7,909 bases of DNA from Abditibacteriota bacterium. Its GTDB lineage: Bacteria > Armatimonadota > UBA5829. This document shows, piece by piece, positions 5,403 to 7,909 of this stretch (position 1 is the stretch's first letter; every line of letters starts with the position of its first letter). Position numbers and translations under genes: made by a program. The stretch is taken from contig JAGDDM010000228.1 in the NCBI GenBank assembly GCA_017958015.1, forward strand, positions 1 to 7,909. The letters run 5' to 3'. Below the pieces are notes generated by a model. The model was given only the letters and a program-made list of their open reading frames with translations. It searched no databases and was not told where the DNA came from.

Positions 5403-6272
5403 CTAATTTCTCCACTTCTGCGTAAACTCTCTGAATCTCTTCAAAGTGTCCAAAGTGAGGGGTCCGGGTTTGCCGTCGGCGATGGGTCTGCCGTCCAGCT
5501 GGACCATGGGGATGACTTCCGCGGCTGTGCCGGTGAGGAAGGCCTCGTCGGCGGTATAAAGGTCGAATCTGGTAAATGTGCCCTGCTTGACCTTGATGCC
5601 CTGAGCGTCGAGAATCTCCAGAACCGTCTTGCGGGTGATTCCCTCGAGAATGCCCAGGAAAGCGGCGGGGGTGCAAACCTCTCCGTCCTTGACGAAGAAG
5701 ATGTTGTCGCCGGTGCACTCGGCCACGTAGCCGTTGGGAGTGAGCATAAGTCCCTCGCCGGCGCCCACGAAGTTGGCTTCCATCTTGGCCTGAATGTTGG
5801 CCACGTACTTACCGGTGGACTTGATTCTGGGCTCGAGAATGTCGGGAGCCGCCACTCTCGTGGCAACGGTCACAACATCCAGACCGTTCTGATAAGCGGA
5901 CTCGGGATAGAGAGCCAGCTGGGAGGTGGAGATAACAACCGTGGGATCGCACTTAATCTTTTTGGGGTCGAGACCAAGGGATACGCCTCTGGAGACGGTG
6001 ACTCTTATGTAAGCGTCCTTCACCTCGTTCATCTTGACCAGCTTCTTCATGTTCTCCGCGAACACGTCCTCGCCGTAGGGCATATTAATCCACAGAGCCT
6101 TGCAGGCGTTGTAGAGGCGGTGTACGTGGTCCTTGAGGCGGAAAACCTCGCCGTTGTAGGCGCGGATGCCCTCGAAGGCGCCGTCGCCGTACATGAAACC
6201 GTGGTCGTAAATGGAAAGATGAGCGTCCTCAAAGGGAATGAAGTCGCCGTTAAGAAAAACAAAATTATTCAT
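5403..6272 (-). CDS. ilvE: Branched-chain amino acid aminotransferase (class IV, PLP fold type IV)
   Basis: A PLP enzyme likely to exchange amino groups between Leu/Ile/Val and 2-oxoglutarate, the last step of their synthesis; cytoplasmic. Its 289 residues match the short bacterial/archaeal IlvE group. Visible family marks are DHGFMYGDGAFEGIRAY (23-39), RLKDHVHRL (45-53), the PLP lysine K151 in RIKSTGKYV, the cofactor-binding acid E185 in ECTGDNIFFV, and GTAAEVIP (248-255). The ATG at 6272 has AGGAG 8 nt upstream. The gene follows the TIM-barrel gene by 30 bp and probably shares its promoter. Around the catalytic lysine the sequence is KSTGKY rather than the common KSLNYL or KAGGNY. D-amino-acid transaminase and 4-amino-4-deoxychorismate lyase share this fold. 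The motif set and length favour a BCAT, but substrate range is not proven. Confidence 0.88.
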   Translation of the reverse strand: MNNFVFLNGDFIPFEDAHLSIYDHGFMYGDGAFEGIRAYNGEVFRLKDHVHRLYNACKALWINMPYGEDVFAENMKKLVKMNEVKDAYIRVTVSRGVSLGLDPKKIKCDPTVVISTSQLALYPESAYQNGLDVVTVATRVAAPDILEPRIKSTGKYVANIQAKMEANFVGAGEGLMLTPNGYVAECTGDNIFFVKDGEVCTPAAFLGILEGITRKTVLEILDAQGIKVKQGTFTRFDLYTADEAFLTGTAAEVIPMVQLDGRPIADGKPGPLTLDTLKRFREFTQKWRN

Positions 6273-6280
6273 AACAATTA

Positions 6281-6285
6281 CTCCT
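6281..6285 (-). promoter_or_regulatory. Shine-Dalgarno of the aminotransferase gene
   Basis: AGGAG on the minus strand with an 8-nt spacer to ATG 6272, lying in the 30-bp gap after the upstream gene's stop. It supports separate translation initiation on a shared mRNA. Confidence 0.8.
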
Positions 6286-6302
6286 GTAATTTAATACCTG
6301 TA

Positions 6303-7265
6303 TTATGCCCACCACATCTCCGGGGCGGGTTCGTCGATGACGCAGTTCCGGAGGAAGTTCACCGCTTTCCCCAGACCCTCGTCAACACTCATAAGCACGT
6401 CCTCGTGCTCGATGGAGAGAACGTAGTCGTAGCCCACCAGCCGCAGAGTGCTGATGATGTCCCGCCAAACCCTGGGGCCGTGGCCGTAACCCACGGTGCG
6501 GAAGGTCCAGCTTCTGTCGAGGACCTTGCCGTAGGGTGTGGTATCGTTGCAGCCGTTGACGGCAATATTGGACTTGTCCAAAGCGCAGTCCTTGGCGTGG
6601 ACGTGGTAAATGGCGCTGCCCAGAGCCTTAATGGCGGCAACCGGATCCACGCCGTTCCAGAAAAGATGGCTGGGGTCGAAATTGCAGCCTATGCCGTCGC
6701 CGCAGGCCTCCCGCATGCGGAGCATGGTGGCCACGTTGTAGACGGCAAAGCCGGGATGCATCTCGAAGGCGAACTTAACGCCGGCCGCCTTTGCCGCCGC
6801 GCCCTCTTTTTGCCAGTAGGGAATGAGAACCTCTTCCCACTGATACTTCAGGGCCTCGGCGTAGTCCGGGGGCCAAGCGCAGGTGACCCAGTTGGGCATT
6901 GTGCCCTCCGGGGAGCCGCCGGGACAGCCGGAGAAAGTGTTTATGACGCCGATTTCCAACTCGGAAGCAAGCTTGATGGTGTCATCCTGAAGCTTCTTCG
7001 CCGCGTCGGCGACAGCCTTGTTGGGGTGAACCGGGTTGCAGTGGCAGGAAAAGGCGCTTATCTTGAGACCGGCGTCGCTTATTTTCGCCATGAACTCTTT
7101 GCGGGCGTCCTTGCTCTCAAGGAGCTTCGCCATGTCGCAGTGGGAGTCGCCGGGATAGCCGCCGGTGCCTATTTCCACATAATCAAGGCCGAAGGACTTT
7201 GCCTTGGCCAGCATATCGTCGAGAGACAAATTATTGTAAAGAGCGGTAACAACACCGATTTTCAT
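6303..7265 (-). CDS. Sugar phosphate isomerase/epimerase family TIM-barrel protein
   Basis: A 320-residue protein of the xylose-isomerase-like TIM barrel superfamily (AP endonuclease family 2; IolE, hydroxypyruvate isomerase and tagatose/psicose epimerase relatives). No signal peptide is seen, so it is cytoplasmic. It opens with the first barrel strand MKIGVVTALYN and has the strand-end pattern of the family: YVEIG (29-33), FAFEMHP (165-171), NFDPSH (195-200), HVHAKD (221-226) and SIEHED (284-289). By family analogy E168, D197, H223 and E286 are the likely divalent-metal ligands, and all four are present, so it should be active on a carbohydrate. The true substrate is not predictable. An in-frame TTG at 7325 would add 20 residues but lies in the -35 box; ATG 7265 has AAAGG 8 nt upstream. 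It is probably the first gene of a two-gene operon with the aminotransferase. Confidence 0.9.
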   Translation of the reverse strand: MKIGVVTALYNNLSLDDMLAKAKSFGLDYVEIGTGGYPGDSHCDMAKLLESKDARKEFMAKISDAGLKISAFSCHCNPVHPNKAVADAAKKLQDDTIKLASELEIGVINTFSGCPGGSPEGTMPNWVTCAWPPDYAEALKYQWEEVLIPYWQKEGAAAKAAGVKFAFEMHPGFAVYNVATMLRMREACGDGIGCNFDPSHLFWNGVDPVAAIKALGSAIYHVHAKDCALDKSNIAVNGCNDTTPYGKVLDRSWTFRTVGYGHGPRVWRDIISTLRLVGYDYVLSIEHEDVLMSVDEGLGKAVNFLRNCVIDEPAPEMWWA

Positions 7266-7273
7266 GATAAAAA

Positions 7274-7278
7274 CCTTT
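7274..7278 (-). promoter_or_regulatory. Shine-Dalgarno of the TIM-barrel gene
   Basis: AAAGG on the minus strand with an 8-nt spacer to ATG 7265. It supports this start over the upstream TTG at 7325, which lies in the promoter. Confidence 0.65.
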
Positions 7279-7296
7279 CTGACGGTAGTATCTTTT

Positions 7297-7325
7297 ATTA
7301 TACTCTCTCTTTGAAAAAAAATCAA
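7297..7325 (-). promoter_or_regulatory. Promoter of the isomerase-aminotransferase operon
   Basis: TTGATT (7320-7325) and TATAAT (7297-7302) on the minus strand are 17 bp apart. The spacer carries a T run next to the -35 box and an alternating GA tract next to the -10 box. The predicted start is near 7290, giving a leader of about 25 nt. Confidence 0.82.
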
Positions 7326-7326
7326 G

Positions 7327-7356
7327 TTTTCATATAAAGGGAAAATCCGGTATAAT
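7327..7356 (+). promoter_or_regulatory. Promoter of the TlpA-like gene, back to back with the minus-strand promoter
   Basis: The -10 TATAAT (7351-7356) is perfect; the best -35 is TTTTCA (7327-7332, 4 of 6 to consensus) with an 18-bp spacer. The predicted start is near 7363. Its -35 box lies one base from the divergent -35 box at 7320-7325, so one regulator could affect both directions. Confidence 0.65.
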
Positions 7357-7362
7357 GAATTC

Positions 7363-7384
7363 GGGAGTCAATCGTGACTATCCC
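7363..7384 (+). other. Hairpin at the predicted 5' end of the TlpA-like mRNA
   Basis: GGGAGTCA (7363-7370) and TGAC-TA-TCCC (7375-7384) pair as an 8-bp stem with a two-base bulge and a 4-nt loop. It starts at the predicted transcription start, so it would cap the mRNA and could slow 5' end decay. This is inference from position. Confidence 0.45.
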
Positions 7385-7397
7385 TCGAACAAACCGG

Positions 7398-7403
7398 AAA
7401 GGA
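7398..7403 (+). promoter_or_regulatory. Shine-Dalgarno of the TlpA-like gene
   Basis: AAAGGA with a 7-nt spacer to the ATG at 7411; it fixes the start of this right-edge gene. Confidence 0.75.
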
Positions 7404-7410
7404 AACCGTT

Positions 7411-7909
7411 ATGAAAAAGATTGTAATCCTCTCGGTCCTCGCCGTTATGGCGGTATGTTCCGTCGCCTGCTTCGCCACCGTGAAGAACAAGACCAAGGCG
7501 CCGGACTTCACTCTCCCCGTGGCCGGCAAGGAAAAGCAGAAAGTCACCCTGTCCAAGCAGACGGGCTACGTGCTTCTCGTTGACTTCTGGGCCACCTGGT
7601 GTCCGCCCTGCCGCAAGGAGATTCCGGAGCTCATGAAGCTCAAGAAGGACTACAAAGGCAAGCCCTTCAAGCTCATCGGCATCGCCGCCGACGACGAGGA
7701 GAGCGACGTTGTGGCCTTCATTCGGAAGAACAATCTGGACTACACCGTCCTCTTCGATCCCCGGGTGAAAACCACCGGCGAGAGCTACGAGATAGAGGCC
7801 TTCCCCACCACCTACATCATCGACAAAGAGGGCAAGGTGGCCGCCTCCTTCGTGGGCTTCCGGGGCGACGAGATTAAGTACATGAAAAAAGTCATCGACA
7901 AATGTCTCG
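7411..7909 (+). CDS. TlpA/ResA-family thioredoxin-like protein (partial, runs off right edge)
   Basis: An exported thioredoxin-fold protein of the TlpA/ResA/peroxiredoxin-like group, expected to be membrane-anchored or periplasmic and to reduce or exchange disulfides, for example in cytochrome c maturation or envelope redox control. The 166 codons seen run MKKIVILSVLAVMAVCSVAC. Residues 1-22 are a signal sequence; C20 after SVA could be a lipobox cysteine, though Ser at -3 is atypical. The mature part has the family entry motif APDFTLP (30-36), the redox motif WATWCPPC (60-67) and the cis-proline strand FPTTYIIDKEG (131-141), all in the right order. The reading frame is still open at the window end. 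Since such proteins are about 160-190 residues, the stop should be close. It is the only rightward gene here. Confidence 0.92.
   Translation, partial: MKKIVILSVLAVMAVCSVACFATVKNKTKAPDFTLPVAGKEKQKVTLSKQTGYVLLVDFWATWCPPCRKEIPELMKLKKDYKGKPFKLIGIAADDEESDVVAFIRKNNLDYTVLFDPRVKTTGESYEIEAFPTTYIIDKEGKVAASFVGFRGDEIKYMKKVIDKCL

Noticed and set aside
7266..7325. TTG start at 7325 for the isomerase-like gene
   Set aside because: It lies inside the -35 box, and the added 20 residues precede the first barrel strand; ATG 7265 has a Shine-Dalgarno.
6120..7337. A 405-codon plus-strand frame spanning the aminotransferase and isomerase genes
   Set aside because: Antisense shadow covering two well-supported genes and their intergenic gap; no ribosome site and no family features.

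Overview
The window looks like chromosomal housekeeping DNA from a GC-rich (high-50s % by eye), diderm, probably uncultured bacterium. Three things point that way: a protein with a textbook PEP-CTERM (exosortase) tail, a ClpC-type Clp ATPase, and strong sigma70-type promoters with near-consensus -35/-10 boxes. Phylum cannot be fixed from this sequence. A lineage such as Armatimonadota/Abditibacteriota or the PVC group would fit, but this is a guess. No mobile element, CRISPR array, defence island or phage gene is visible.

Layout: all genes but the last are on the minus strand, so transcription runs right to left. The left edge (1-500) holds a stable-RNA/elongation-factor operon read from a perfect consensus promoter: tRNA-Thr(UGU), tRNA-Tyr(GUA), tRNA-Thr(GGU), then the start of tuf (EF-Tu). 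This is the gene order of the E. coli thrU-tyrU-glyT-thrT-tufB operon without glyT. To its right lie a MATE-family multidrug/cation antiporter whose promoter predicts a leaderless mRNA (570-1970), a perfect 36-bp palindromic terminator (2027-2062), a small secreted PEP-CTERM protein with its own strong promoter (2068-2724), and clpC (2873-5299).

Further right, a sugar-phosphate-isomerase-like TIM-barrel protein (6303-7265) and a branched-chain/class IV aminotransferase (5403-6272) are 30 bp apart and probably co-transcribed from one promoter. A weak hairpin separates them from clpC. On the other side of a compact divergent promoter region, a TlpA/ResA-type thioredoxin-like protein reads rightward and runs off the window end (7411-7909).

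The genes do not form one obvious pathway. The tRNA-tuf operon serves translation, ClpC serves protein quality control, the aminotransferase serves amino-acid metabolism, and the MATE, PEP-CTERM and TlpA proteins act at the envelope. I see no convincing new multi-gene system. The points most worth a second look are the non-canonical bases in two of the three tRNAs (C at position 55 in one, two stem mismatches in the other), the leaderless start of the MATE gene, the -35 box sitting in the loop of an inverted repeat upstream of the tRNA-tuf operon, and the orphan PEP-CTERM protein.
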